Assembly: GCF_945859705.1 (NCBI RefSeq)
Contig: NC_079136.1
Location: 95,169,120 to 95,233,119 of the forward strand
Direction: 5' to 3'
Source: Episyrphus balteatus
Lineage: Eukaryota; Arthropoda; Insecta; Diptera; Syrphidae
DNA: 64,000 nt
Shown here: one piece after another, positions 1 through 10,850 of the stretch
Numbering within the stretch: the first letter of the stretch is position 1
Layout: each line of letters starts with the position of its first letter
Position numbers and translations under genes: made by a program
Notes under the pieces: generated by a model
What the model was told of the DNA's origin: nothing
Database searches by the model: none
Seen by the model: only the letters and a program-made list of their open reading frames with translations

Positions 1-1660
1 GAATTTAACGACAAAAATTTATTTAAATAATTTTAGATTTTGCTAAATAATCTGAAGATGGGAATTGTAATTCCCGAAAACGTTAATTATTAATAAATAA
101 TATTCTTGCATGAGTATAAGAAGTTTGTCTTTTAATTAATTTTAAAATGCTCATTCTGGTCGCCATTTCCTAAAGAAAAGATATTAGTCTCTTTGCATTT
201 AGGATACAACTCCTGAAATGCGCCAATTTTTTTTATATTCGTATTCGTCAAAAAATGGCATAAAAATTCAGAGGGGGGGGGGGGTTACACCCAGTAACAC
301 CCCCCCCCCCCCCCCTAAATACGGCTGTGGTTGAAATCAGTTTGAAATAAATCTTGTATTCCCTTATAACTGAGTAGCAAAAATGCTAAGTATGCATCAC
401 ATTAATTTAAAAAATAACATATTCAGTCACAACCAGCAACAGTAAACGAAACGAAGCAAAAAAAAAATTAAATGGCAACATAATCGAAAATTCACTTTCT
501 ATCTGCTTAAGTCTTCAGGTATAACAAAAAACCTTCATTTATTTGACTTTTATGCGACATCATTCAGTGTGATGGAAAAGACTGATAAAGAAGCAAACAG
601 CCGCCATGTCGTATGCAGTAAACTGATGACTTGTGAAAACTGTCAAATAAAATGCAAATTATGTCAAAACGTGTGCAACGCTGAGTTAGGTGGTTGAAGT
701 AAACAATTTAAATTACCATCAGCTTCAACGCATAAAATGCTGTGGGCGTGCAAAGTATCTATAAGTAAAGTATACATAGGTATAGAAAACTCATCGATAA
801 AATATTTTTATACTTATTCAATTGAAAGTTTTTATTTTTTTGTTTTTTGTTAATGCAAAACCTTCCTTCACATATTTAACTGGCATTCACAATTGTATCT
901 CATTTTATTTTCCCCACACCATTAATTAGGTGGCATCGAGAAATGAGTAGATATATCGAGTTATATTATAATTTTAAATATATACCCTTCCAACTGTTTT
1001 AATCATTTTCTTTTACAAAATTGCAACCAAGGTTTAAACAATACAAAAAAAAAAAAAAAAGTAATTGTCAGCCGCATTTTTTCTTCATCGCTCTGTTTTC
1101 AATTTCATTTGAGGTTTACAGTGCAAGGTTTTACATGGAATTATTAGAGGACTTACGCAACTTAAACATGGCATAAGTATGTGAAGTATAACATTTTGCA
1201 AAATACTTCAGCTTACAAAGCGTCCAAATTGATCGATATAAAGTGACAACTGACAACAACTATAGTGAACTTGAATGGGGATTCATTTCTGGTTTATTGG
1301 GCTGGGCAACAGCGTGGACAGTAAAAAGACCTTTATTGTAAATGAGAGAGAAACCATTTCAATGTTTCCTTGTTAAACAGTTTTTGGATGATTTTGCTTT
1401 TGTAAAAATGTTGTCGAGGAAATCTCTTAGCAAGGATTTTGCATGCTATGCTGAATAGCTGAATAAAAGAAAAGAGAATTTTTTATACGTTTAGCTTCAT
1501 GTCGTTTGAATGCGATTTGTATTTTTAAGCTTAAATGTGTTGAATGAACAGTGAAAATTAAAATATACTTAACTTATATATCACAAGATGTTCAGTTACC
1601 TAATTAGAAAAACAAGTATTTAGTACCTATTTGTTTTTCTGATAAACTGAACTGAATTTA
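1..1660. other. AT-rich non-coding stretch
   Basis: No reading frame of note and no recognised gene or mobile element apart from the poly-G/poly-C hairpin listed separately. The stretch is unique-looking AT-rich DNA with short poly-A and poly-T runs, for example the A17 run near 1045. It is compatible with intron or intergenic DNA. Confidence 0.6.
271..316. repeat. Poly-G/poly-C inverted repeat (short foldback)
   Basis: A run of 12 G (273-284) is followed by TTACACCCAGTAACA and then a run of about 16 C (300-315). The two halves are complementary (G12-TTAC against GTAA-C16), so either strand folds into a hairpin with a very short loop. It stands alone in AT-rich DNA. It looks like the remnant of a tiny foldback element whose C/G tracts expanded, but it has no clear target-site duplication. 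Confidence 0.7.
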
Positions 1661-1669
1661 ATTTTTGTA

Positions 1670-2420
1670 AAACAAGGTTTTTTACGAAAAAAACTGAGCA
1701 AATTTTGTTAAAAAATTTGTACATTTTGATAGAAAAAAAATTTGATATTTTCTCAAAAAAAAGAAAAACTGGATATTTACAAAAAACAATTATTTGCAAA
1801 AAGTGTCCTTTTCGTGTATGGAAATACGACCGATTGGGTTTTGTTTCTTACAAAAAGGGTCAAACTACTGGTACTTACTCTAATCATCGTGCCATGATTT
1901 TCCCTAAAAAAAAATTTTTAAGTTTTGGTATAAAATTGACCTTTTTTGAAAGAAAATAATTTGGACAGATTTTATAAAAAAAAATGAAAGTATTTGTACA
2001 AACAATAATTACTATTTTTGAAAGAAAAAGTTTGACCAGTTTTTGTAAGAAAATGTACCAATTTTGACACAAAAAATTATTTGCACCATGTTTGACAAAA
2101 CAATTTAGGCATTCTACGTACAAAAAAGTGCTTATTTTTTAAATGAAGAAAAGTTGGACAGCTTTTGTAAAAAAAAATAATAACACCGTTTCCCAAATCC
2201 GGTTTTTTTCTTTCAAAAAAATAATCAAATTTGTTTTAACCACTCCATCGTGTTATTATTATTTGAAAGTAAAAATAAAATTTAAATGGTTTTGTAAAAA
2301 AAATTACCAATCTTAAAGAATAAAATTTAATCAGTTAAAAAAAAAAAAAAAAATCACCATTTTTGACGGAAAATAATTTGTAAAATATTAAAAAAAAAAA
2401 AAAATTTGGACCGTTTTTTT
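1670..2420. repeat. Degenerate A/T-rich tandem repeat
   Basis: Loosely repeated phrases of the type TTTGGACAGTTTTTGTAAAA alternate with poly-A runs, for example near 1960, 2035, 2150 and 2400. The copies are too decayed to give a fixed period. Small open frames here (84 and 79 codons, opposite strands) are Lys/Phe-rich low-complexity shadows and not genes. Confidence 0.45.
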
Positions 2421-4190
2421 AAAAACAAATTAATCCAATTTCTTCTAATTCAAGCACTTTCCAAATTTTGTGTTTTTTGTTAACCCTATTACAATAAACT
2501 TAAGTTTAAAAACTTCATTTTAATCGACGTCACATAAATAAATAATTGTTTTTTTTTTTTTACTAATGATAACTGATGAAATTAGAATTTACTTGAACAA
2601 AAATTGGTTAAATAATTGCTTTGAAGCTTAATTAGCTATCTCAAACTCAACAACTGCCACTACTAGAGCTGTTTGCGATCATGTAGTTTGAAAAAAATGA
2701 TGCTATCCAATATAGCGATTAATTATCAAAATAAAAAAATCCGTCAAGTGATTAAATATAGTTTTTTTTTGTTTCTTCTTTTTCTATTAGATTGCCATTG
2801 CAGCAAACAAAATTAATTCCGGTAGACTTTTTTGTTGAATTCGACATCTAAATTTGAATCTTTTGTTATTCTTAAGCGTAGGTTGCACTCAAGTTAGCCT
2901 TGAAAGACAACTATGATAACTATTATTAAATAACATGTTTCTTTAAACAAAAATAATGACTTCAATTATGAGCGATGACCTCAACTAATGTGTGTACCTA
3001 CAAATCAAAATTTATCCATCACATTGATTGAATGCAGCTTTATAATGAAACCTTGAAAAATAAAGACTTCCGTGTTAGTGACTTCACGAATGCATTGTAT
3101 ACATTCGAAAAATTAATAATTTGTATTTCTTATTGTGTCGGCGTGAAAACTTCCGTATTTTGTTTAATTTCAAGGTTAGATGAACGCACTCTCTTTATAT
3201 CAATAAAATTACCGAATAATTCAGCTATTCAGCAAAATATTTATTATGAAAGGCACCTCTTATTTTCCAAGGTAAAATTCCAAATATCCAAAAATCCTTT
3301 CTCTTCTTTTATGAGGTTTTCTTGACGCCATCAATCTAAAGAGTTACAACACTTCAGTTGAAGGAATGCGTCGTATTTTTATGCGGCGGTGTCTTGTGCA
3401 TAAAAGCTTCTTTCAAACACCTCTAAAGAATATCAAAAAACAACCAACAATCTCAAAAAAAAAAAAAAAAAAAAAACACCTGTGACAGCATAACATGACA
3501 GGTTGTGTCCTCGTTTCGTTACCAATAAATACAACAACAACAACTATACAAAATACTAGTATTTCTCAAAAAAAAAAAAACAGGCTCTCTTGCAACAAGT
3601 TAAACCACAAAAGATACCCAACCCGCTATAATACCATACTATACCATTTGATAGATAGATACAAATTAGATCGAGTCTCACAAACCTCCCATACCAAAAA
3701 AGATACACACAAAGACCGTCGTCGTCGTCATCGAGAAAATCAAAATAAAATGGAATGCAGCTAATCACCAATAGATATCTACTTCTTGCTATAGCGGTTT
3801 TAAGATATGTTTGTAAGTATTATAAGAGTAATAAAAAAGAACAACCTTTTTCCTAGCAACCAAACCACCACCGCAGCTCTGAACACCACACTACCCCTCC
3901 TCTACTTTACTTATAGTTTGTCTTGTCAGCATTAATTTGCGTTCGATTTGCGTATTTGTTGAAGCCTAAGCGGAAACCGTTCTCTCTTTCTCTCTCTCCC
4001 TGGGATGTTTGTAAAACAAAAAAAAAAAAAAAACTAAAACAACAACATAAGAAGTCACGAAAATGTCATTTTTGTGTCAGTGGTAGGATTACGTTGCTTC
4101 ACTTTCAATTTTCATTCCCATTGAGATGCAATTACACACACAACGCATATTGTTGGTGAATTTTACAAATGTGATTGTTTGCAAAAACAG
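2421..4190. other. Non-coding AT-rich stretch with simple repeats
   Basis: No gene recognised. It holds simple sequence: poly-A about 3455-3476, (CAA)n about 3531-3546, (GTC)n about 3719-3730 and TC-rich 3981-4001. The small frames that cross these tracts are low-complexity artefacts. Confidence 0.55.
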
Positions 4191-4194
4191 ACAA

Positions 4195-4365
4195 ATACTT
4201 ATGTAGAAACTAAAGATCAACCTCCTTAGGGTTCGTCTCTTTATAACTTCAAGCAGAAATTCAAACACAGAAATAAAGAGTAAAGGCCTCAAGACGGTTC
4301 CCTGTGGTACACCAACTTAAATTGAGAACTCATCGTTGGCTCTATAAAAATATTCTTTTAAATGA
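4195..4365 (-). pseudogene. Decayed non-LTR reverse transcriptase fragment
   Basis: Read on the minus strand, the segment gives a string close to GVPQGTVLRPLLF, which is the conserved RT motif B region (GVPQGS-LGP-LF) of LINE reverse transcriptases. It is preceded by residues resembling the usual W/F-K-YL-NR run. The reading frame is broken upstream by a stop and a shift, and the expected YADD box is not recognisable downstream. It is therefore a short relic of a retrotransposon, in the opposite orientation to the intact-looking element at 38-42 kb. I cannot assign a clade; a CR1/Jockey-group source is a guess. Confidence 0.6.
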
Positions 4366-4508
4366 ACTATTTTATTCTAATTCTTCACTAGTCGTCAGAA
4401 GGCCGTATAACTTTCTGTAGATCTTTAGAGAAGGTTAATTTCCACTCCACATCACGCTATAATAATGATTTCTTCAGTTTTCAAAATAGTTGCACTTTTA
4501 TTTAATGG

Positions 4509-5228
4509 GTGAATCCTTTGATACTTATCTACCTTGGTAATACTTAAGAGAGCAACACGTGATACTTTTTATCGAAACTTGTGATACACCCCGCCCAACC
4601 CTTGAAACTTGCCGGTGATACTAACTACAGCATGCTGTGATACTTACCGTGGGAACCCGTGATACTAATCGAAGGAACCCTTAATACTTATCGAAACAAT
4701 CTGTGATACTTTGCATAGCAATCATTGAAACTTACCAGAGCAATCTGTGATAGTTACCGCTCGGAAACCTGTTATATTTACCGATGGAACCCGTGATACG
4801 TACCGATACAACCTGTGATACTTAGCATAGCACCCAGTGAAACTTACCAAAGCTACCTGTGATACTTACTGTGATATTTACTGGAGGGACAATTGATACT
4901 TGCCGATACAACCCGTTATACTTAGCATTGCAACCCGTGATTCTTACCAGAGCATGATGTGATACTTACCGTGGGAACCCGTAATATTTACCGGAGGAAT
5001 CCTTAATACTTACCAAACAAGCTGTGATACTTACCATAGCAACTTGTGATACTTACCAGAGCATCATGTGATACTTACCATGGAAACTCGTGATATTTAT
5101 TGGACGAACCCGAACTACTAAACGTGACTACCCGTGATACTTAGTATGACAAACCGTGATACTTAACAGAGCAACCTGTGATAATTAATGCGGAAACCTG
5201 TGATATTGACCGATTAACTCGTGATAAA
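4509..5228. repeat. 22-bp minisatellite, about 32 copies
   Basis: A continuous array of a 22-bp unit of the form GTGATACTTACCGAWGCAACCY. Consecutive units can be lined up without gaps over much of 4655-4870. Copies are diverged (roughly 70-90 percent to the consensus by eye), with occasional missing parts of a unit, for example near 4865. It has no spacers and so is not a CRISPR array. There is no coding potential across it. Confidence 0.9.
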
Positions 5229-5235
5229 AGTAATT

Positions 5236-6655
5236 CAATACACATAATTGTTGATTTAAAGCATTTTTCCTGGTGAAATTAACCTTTGCAATTTCTGTGG
5301 TGTTTAAAGTGAATGACAAGAGTGTAAGAGAATTTTGCATCACATTGCGGCTGCGTAGCTGTCACCGGTATGGCTGAGCAATTTTTTCTTCATTTCATTG
5401 TTAAACACGATGGTTTTTGCTTCTAATGGTTTCACTTGTTTTTTTTTAATTTTTTGTTCTTGTTTTTGTGTTTGGCTTTTTACTTCTCTTTCTATCTTTC
5501 TTTCTTGTCTCTTTTCATTGTCTTTGTTTTTATTTTTTTATGATCTTAAGAAACGAATAAGTTATATCCAACTTCCATGTTTACGAGACAAAGACTTTAA
5601 AAAAGTTTCTCTTCGCGCTGATTGCGCTACTTTTTCGAAAGCCAACGAGAGCAACAACAACATGAATAACAACAACAACAACAAGTCAGTATAATAACAA
5701 ATAATTGCGATCAGGGTGGGTGAAGAGAGCTATGTTGTAGGTATAGCTTTGCAGCAAGCACGAGTGAAAAAGTCTACTACTGAAACCGAAACCAAAAGAT
5801 AAAGCAAAGCAAAGTAAAGTAAAATAAAGCCTTCCAAAGACAAGTTGCGTAAATAAACGGGAATGTTGTATAGAGAACAGTTATTTTGTGTTTTATTTTC
5901 AGTTTCTTTTTATTTTTCGTTTCCATTTTCATTTACTTTTGTATTTTTTCTTGTTTCTCATCGTCCAATTTTTAACATTATTTGCCTGATTTCTGTTCGT
6001 CTTAATTGTGCTGTCGACACACTCCTCCTGTGTGTTTGTGTATGTGTATATAGTGCCTCAATTGATGGGAAAAGTTTTTGGTGTTGACAAGGTTATTGCA
6101 GCTAGAGTTAAGATGGTTATAATAAGGCAAGGCAAAACTGAGCCATTGTTGCATGAATAGAGACGATTTATTGGTAATACATGAGGTTGAAGTTGTAATA
6201 GATATAATACCTTTCACTTATTTGGTAAAGAAGACGAGAGACAATACACAATGAGAGCGGTGGTGCTACATGAATTTAAAAAATAAAACACTTTCAATTG
6301 TTGAATTTTTAAATTTTTTTTAAAGGTAGTTTAACATTGTAATACATATATGTATTGTATATGACATGATGTACAAATGTAGGTGTACAAATATAGGATT
6401 TTTTCCTTAGTCGCTGGCCAATCGATGCTACTCGTACAATTTAATGTAATATTAAAGTAAATATAATTTTTTTTACCGATTGGTATTTGAGTCTCAAAAC
6501 TCAAGAAAATGAAAAAAAGCACGCATACGCCGTAGTGAACCACAAACGTTTAAAGTAAAATGTCTATGTTTGAATTTATTTACTCAATTTATGGATATAC
6601 AAGTTATTATCAATAATTTGAATATTGAAGGCTAATGACGAAATAAAAAGAAAGG
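5236..6655. other. Non-coding stretch with simple repeats
   Basis: No gene recognised. The longest open frame (5398-5694) reads as a Phe/Leu-rich run ending in poly-Asn from a (CAA)n-type microsatellite at about 5655-5685, and I regard it as chance. There is an AAAGC/AAAGT-type purine repeat near 5802-5830. Confidence 0.5.
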
Positions 6656-6659
6656 TAGG

Positions 6660-6870
6660 CCTAAAAACTCCTGGTACAAGCAAATGCAAAAACACCAGCA
6701 TTCAGTTGGCCTCAGAAACGGAACAATACAAAACCGGGAGGCTTGCCGCCGATTTCTGAGGTCAACCCGGCGAACCCCACAGGCGGATCACTAGTGTGAA
6801 GCAGTAACGTGGGAAGGTTGTGATCCCCTCGACATCGAGATCATAACAGCGCCGAGAAAAAAGGAAGAAG
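6660..6870. repeat. Unidentified GC-rich island, probable repeat fragment
   Basis: About 200 bp markedly richer in G and C than its surroundings (GGAGGCTTGCCGCCGATTTC, CCCCACAGGCGGATCAC and similar). Short open stretches occur in several frames, but I recognise no protein. The abrupt base composition suggests an inserted fragment of a retrotransposon rather than native intron DNA. Identity unknown. Confidence 0.35.
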
Positions 6871-7127
6871 AATGACAAATATAACTTAAACATATTCTTA
6901 GTTTCGATTTTCAAGAAAGTATTCTAAATAGAAGATCCTTCTATATGACGACTTGTATTTCGGAATACCAGTTCAAAACTATTTTTTCGTTTAGGTTTGT
7001 ACATAAAGTAAACTAGTGATATTGTTACCAAGACTTCAGTTCCATTTTTAGAGTAAAGATCGATATTTTCTTTAAAAAGATAGCTATGCGTTTGACCGGT
7101 ATTTATGTAATTAGGCTGATCTATTGC

Positions 7128-7440
7128 ATCATAACTTCTAAACTAGTTATTGTTATTTGACAAATAAGGTTTGTTGAATGCGTACATATAATGAAATAAA
7201 AAAAATTTCAAAAAAAATATATATATCACATTTTAAATGTTAAATTTATACCCCGAAAAATAAAATAAAGCAATTTTATTAGAATCACTTGAAGTTCTTA
7301 CTACGCCAAGTTTAATTGAAATCGTTAGAGCCGCTTTCGAGAAAATTGCAATATCTCGAAAATATTATTCGGATTCGAAATCAGCACCCATAAACCTTCA
7401 GAAAAGTTTTTTGTTTCAACAACAGAACCCTCGTTAACCA
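7128..7440. repeat. Fragments of repeats found elsewhere in the window
   Basis: 7128-7180 (CATAACTTCTAAACTAG, then TTGACAAATAAGG) resembles the left arm of the inverted repeat at 45328. 7318-7370 contains AATCGTTAGAGCCG followed by TTTCGAGA, the phrase that recurs in the mini-me/DINE-like element at 32.9-33.9 kb. These look like short decayed copies. Confidence 0.4.
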
Positions 7441-7811
7441 GTGTTATGACTGAAAAAAAAAAAAACATTAAACTTCCTAAAGTAATTTATTCACAAAATT
7501 TTCCTCGCAAAATTTCTAGTTTCCTCAGCCAACTTCTACTTTTTCCAAGAGTTGGAAAATCTAAAGTTTATCAACTCTCGAGTTGAGAATCAAAAGTTGA
7601 AAACGTCAACTTTGAGTGAATAAAACCGAATTCAGAAGTTGAAGATAAAATTCCTCAAGTTTGAGTGAAAAAAATGGCCCTTAGTACAGGAACCAGTAAT
7701 TTGATAATGGGTAATCTGAGAATTTTTTCAATGATTTGAATTTGATGTTTCATATAAAGAAGCACATTGAGGCCAACAAAAAAAAAAAATCATGTGTGCA
7801 ATTCACACGTG

Positions 7812-8669
7812 GTAGAAGTGAAACCTTAAAAAATCATTTTTCTTGGAAAAAAAAATATAAAAAAAATCTACCTATTTTTATTCTATCACCTTCAAATCCA
7901 TGTTTTTTATATGACAACCTAGATAAATTTTATATCATCTGAAAGCTTATTGTCTTAGCTCAAAATATATATACCGATCAGGTGTATGAGACATCCACAA
8001 AAAGAGCTAGAATTTTTTAAACTCGATGAAATTTCATCCAAAAAGCAAAAAAAACATTTATTTTTATGTTTTCATGCTATTAAATCAATTTTTTTGTTTG
8101 ACGACCTATACAAAATTTTATACCATGTGAAAGTTTATTGTTTCACCTTGTATAATAATGTATAAATCTTATTTCAAAGATGTCTACAAGAGAAGTTAGA
8201 ATTTTTTAAAGTCAACCATGTCGAATTTCCAGACTGAGATTACGGTACTTCCTACACTGGTAGCTGGTCATCGCCAACAGATCTCCACAGGTGTTTTGAG
8301 GTATTTTTAAATTTTTTTCAATTTAAGATTGTGTAACTTGTAGAGCACGTAACGTTATGTGTGATATGTCAAATAAAGGGTTATGTTATCAGCATGCGTA
8401 TTAAAGTTAAACCAAATTTGTATGTGCACTAGATCAAAAGATATAACGTGTGTTGGAAAAGAACACCTTTTTACCGTTATCTCCGAATTTTGAATATGAA
8501 ATTAATTGAAATTTTGTACAATTATAACTTATTTAATTACCTATCTACAGTACAAATTTCATTCATCTATCTATTAAAATAAAAAAGTTATAACAAGTTG
8601 AAGTCGTGTCGCGTTTTCGTTTCATCTTGTTTCAAATCACTACGATACTAAAGAAGTTTTCACTTCAAA
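7812..8669 (+). mobile_element. Repeat family A, copy 1 (MITE-like)
   Basis: About 860 bp bounded by GAAGTGAAACCTT on the left and AAGTTTTCACTTCAAA on the right. The two ends are inverted, so this is a TIR-type element. It has no coding capacity. Near-identical or related copies lie at 8880-9131 (inverted part), 9132-9598 plus 10581-10850, 22995-23785 and, decayed and inverted, 55795-56300. Multiple copies with shared ends are the main evidence. The transposase source is unknown. Confidence 0.75.
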
Positions 8670-9131
8670 AAATATTTTTTTTTGTACCAAAAATGTGTGG
8701 TTTCATTTTGTTTTTGCTCACCTGTTTATCGTAGAATGGATTTTGTTGTCTTGTTTTGCAGAAAAACGTATTTTCTAAATTTTTTAATGAAATATTTTTT
8801 TTTTGTAATGTTTCTGTATAAAAAGTTATGGACGAAAATATGTAAAGTTTTTGGAGATGATCGTAAGTTTTACAGTTTTTTGAAGTGAAAACTTCTTTAG
8901 TATCGTAGTGATTTGAAACAAGATGAAACGAAAACGCGACACGACTTCAACTTGTTATAACTTTTTTGTTTAAATAGATAGATGAATGAAATTTGTACTG
9001 TAGATAGGTAATTAAATAAATTATAATTGTACAAAATTTCAATTAATTTCATATTCAAAATTCGGAGATAACGGTAAAAAGATGTTCTTTTCCAACACAC
9101 GTTATATCTTTTGATCTAGTGCACATACAAA
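8407..9131. repeat. Long inverted repeat (about 250-bp arms, 211-bp spacer)
   Basis: The 3' part of family A copy 1 (8407-8669) is followed after about 211 bp by an inverted copy (8880-9131). By eye the arms differ at only about four positions in 250. If transcribed, this gives a long, nearly perfect hairpin. It arose from head-to-head fusion of family A copies: just past 9131 the sequence switches to another forward copy. Confidence 0.85.
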
Positions 9132-10850
9132 TTTGATTGAAAGCTTATTGTCTCAGCTCAAAATATATATATCGATCAAGTCTATGAGACATCTACAAAA
9201 AGAGCTAGAATTTTTTAAACTCGATGAAATTTCATCAAAAAAAGCAAAAAAAAACATTTATTTTTATGTTCTCATGCTATTAATTCAATTTTTTTGTTTG
9301 AAAACCTATAAAAAATGTTATACCATGTGAAAGCTTATTGTTTCACCTTGTATAATGATGCATAAATCTTATTTAAAAGATGTCTACAAGAGAAGTTAGA
9401 ATTTTTTAAAGTCAACCATGTCGAATTTCCAGACTGAGATTACGGTACTACCTACACTGGTAGCTGGTCATCGCCAACAGATCACAGGTGTTTTGAGGTA
9501 TTTTTCAATTTTTTTTCAATTTAAGATTGTGTAACTTGTAGAGCACGTACCGTAATGTGTGATATATCAAATAAAAGGTTATGTTATCAGCGTGCGTAGG
9601 GGAGAGTGGGGCTAAAAGTAACAGGGGTAAGAATTAACAGCTAAAAAAAGCGATGTTCCTTTCAATATTAAGAAACGCGTAAAGGAGAAAAATGCTCAAT
9701 TTTTCCATATCTACCGGCACATTTTCTTCAGTTGAAGATTAGACGACAGGGTGAGAAGTTATACTAGTGGTGCCCAAAAAAAGCATGTTTGTAACTTTTT
9801 TTTTAAATTTTATTTTTGGTCTACCTATTTAACCGAAAAAGATAGAGTGCTAAGTGTTTTTTTGTTATATGCCATTGTGTTTTGGCTCAAATTGCGTGTA
9901 TATGTTATGTCTATATCAGTGTCGCCTTTTTTTTAAATTGATTTTGTTTGAAAAATTACATGCTGGGGCTAGTTGTAACATTTTTCCGGGGCAAGTTGTA
10001 CCATGTAAAAACCTACATATACTGAAAAATTGTTTACCTAATATAATAAACAACCCAGTATATGAATGCTTGTAATTGAATTTGTATTTATTTTGAAATT
10101 GGAAACGCTTTTTGAACCACCACTTGAATTCATAAAGCTTATAAAACAATTTATGAATTCAAATAACTTTAATTAAAGACTACTGTTAAATTTTCTCTGG
10201 AAATCTTGAATTTGCTCCACTTTTTTTTTTAATTTGCACCAAAATTTCATGACTGAGGTTTGTTTTTATTGTTATTAATTAAAAATAAATAAATATAAAC
10301 AAATAAAGGTATTTTCTCTTATTTTTAGTTCTTGGTACAACCTACCCCGGTATGTGTTACACTTTGCCCCGTATGTGGGGTAAGTTGAAACAACACGATT
10401 TTTTTTTTGGAAACTTTATTTTTCAACATTACCGTTATGTTTTGCTGAATTTTTGTGATGGATCTTGCAGATAAAACATGGGTCTTTAATTTAAAAAAGG
10501 TCTGGTTGACCCATTTTCAATTTTGTAGGAGAACCATCGATTTTAGAAAAAAGTGTTACATTTGGCCCCACTCTCCCCTATTAAAGTTACATCAAATTTG
10601 TATGTGCACTAGATCAAAAGATATAACGTGTGTTGGAAAAGAACATCTTTTTACCGTTATCTCCGAATTTTGAATATGAAATTAATTGAAATTTTGTACA
10701 ATTATAATTTATTTAATTACCTATCTACAGTACAAATTTCATTTATCTATTAAAACAAAAAAGTTATAACAAGTTAAAGTCGTGTCGCGTTTTCGTTTCA
10801 TCTTGTTTCAAATCACTACGATACTAAAGAAGTTTTCACTTCAAAAACTT
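9132..10850 (+). mobile_element. Repeat family A, copy 3, interrupted by a MITE
   Basis: A forward copy of the family beginning at its internal part (GAAAGCTTATTGTCTCAGC). It matches 7939 onward, runs to 9598, is interrupted by the 980-bp MITE, and resumes at 10581 to its proper end (AAGTTTTCACTTC near 10847). Comparison with copy 1, which is uninterrupted at the same place, defines the insertion exactly. Confidence 0.8.
9599..10578. mobile_element. 980-bp MITE, TIR GGGGAGAGTGGGGC, TA duplication
   Basis: Starts GGGGAGAGTGGGGCTAAAAG and ends with the inverse (GGCCCCACTCTCCCC), flanked by TA at 9597-9598 and 10579-10580. The empty site is seen in copy 1 of the host repeat (GCATGCGTATTAAAG near 8391), so the boundaries and the TA duplication are certain. 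A TA duplication and short TIR point to mobilisation by a Tc1/mariner-type transposase (inference). There is no coding capacity. Inside, the motif GGGGYAAGTTGTAAC recurs several times in both orientations (9965, 9988, 10334, 10354, 10377, besides the ends). Confidence 0.92.

Noticed and set aside
601..660. CTGATGA followed by GAAAA as a further hammerhead
   Set aside because: No stem II of useful length, no matching stem I or III.
4509..5228. Regular short repeats considered as a CRISPR array
   Set aside because: Units abut without unique spacers and are degenerate; eukaryotic minisatellite.
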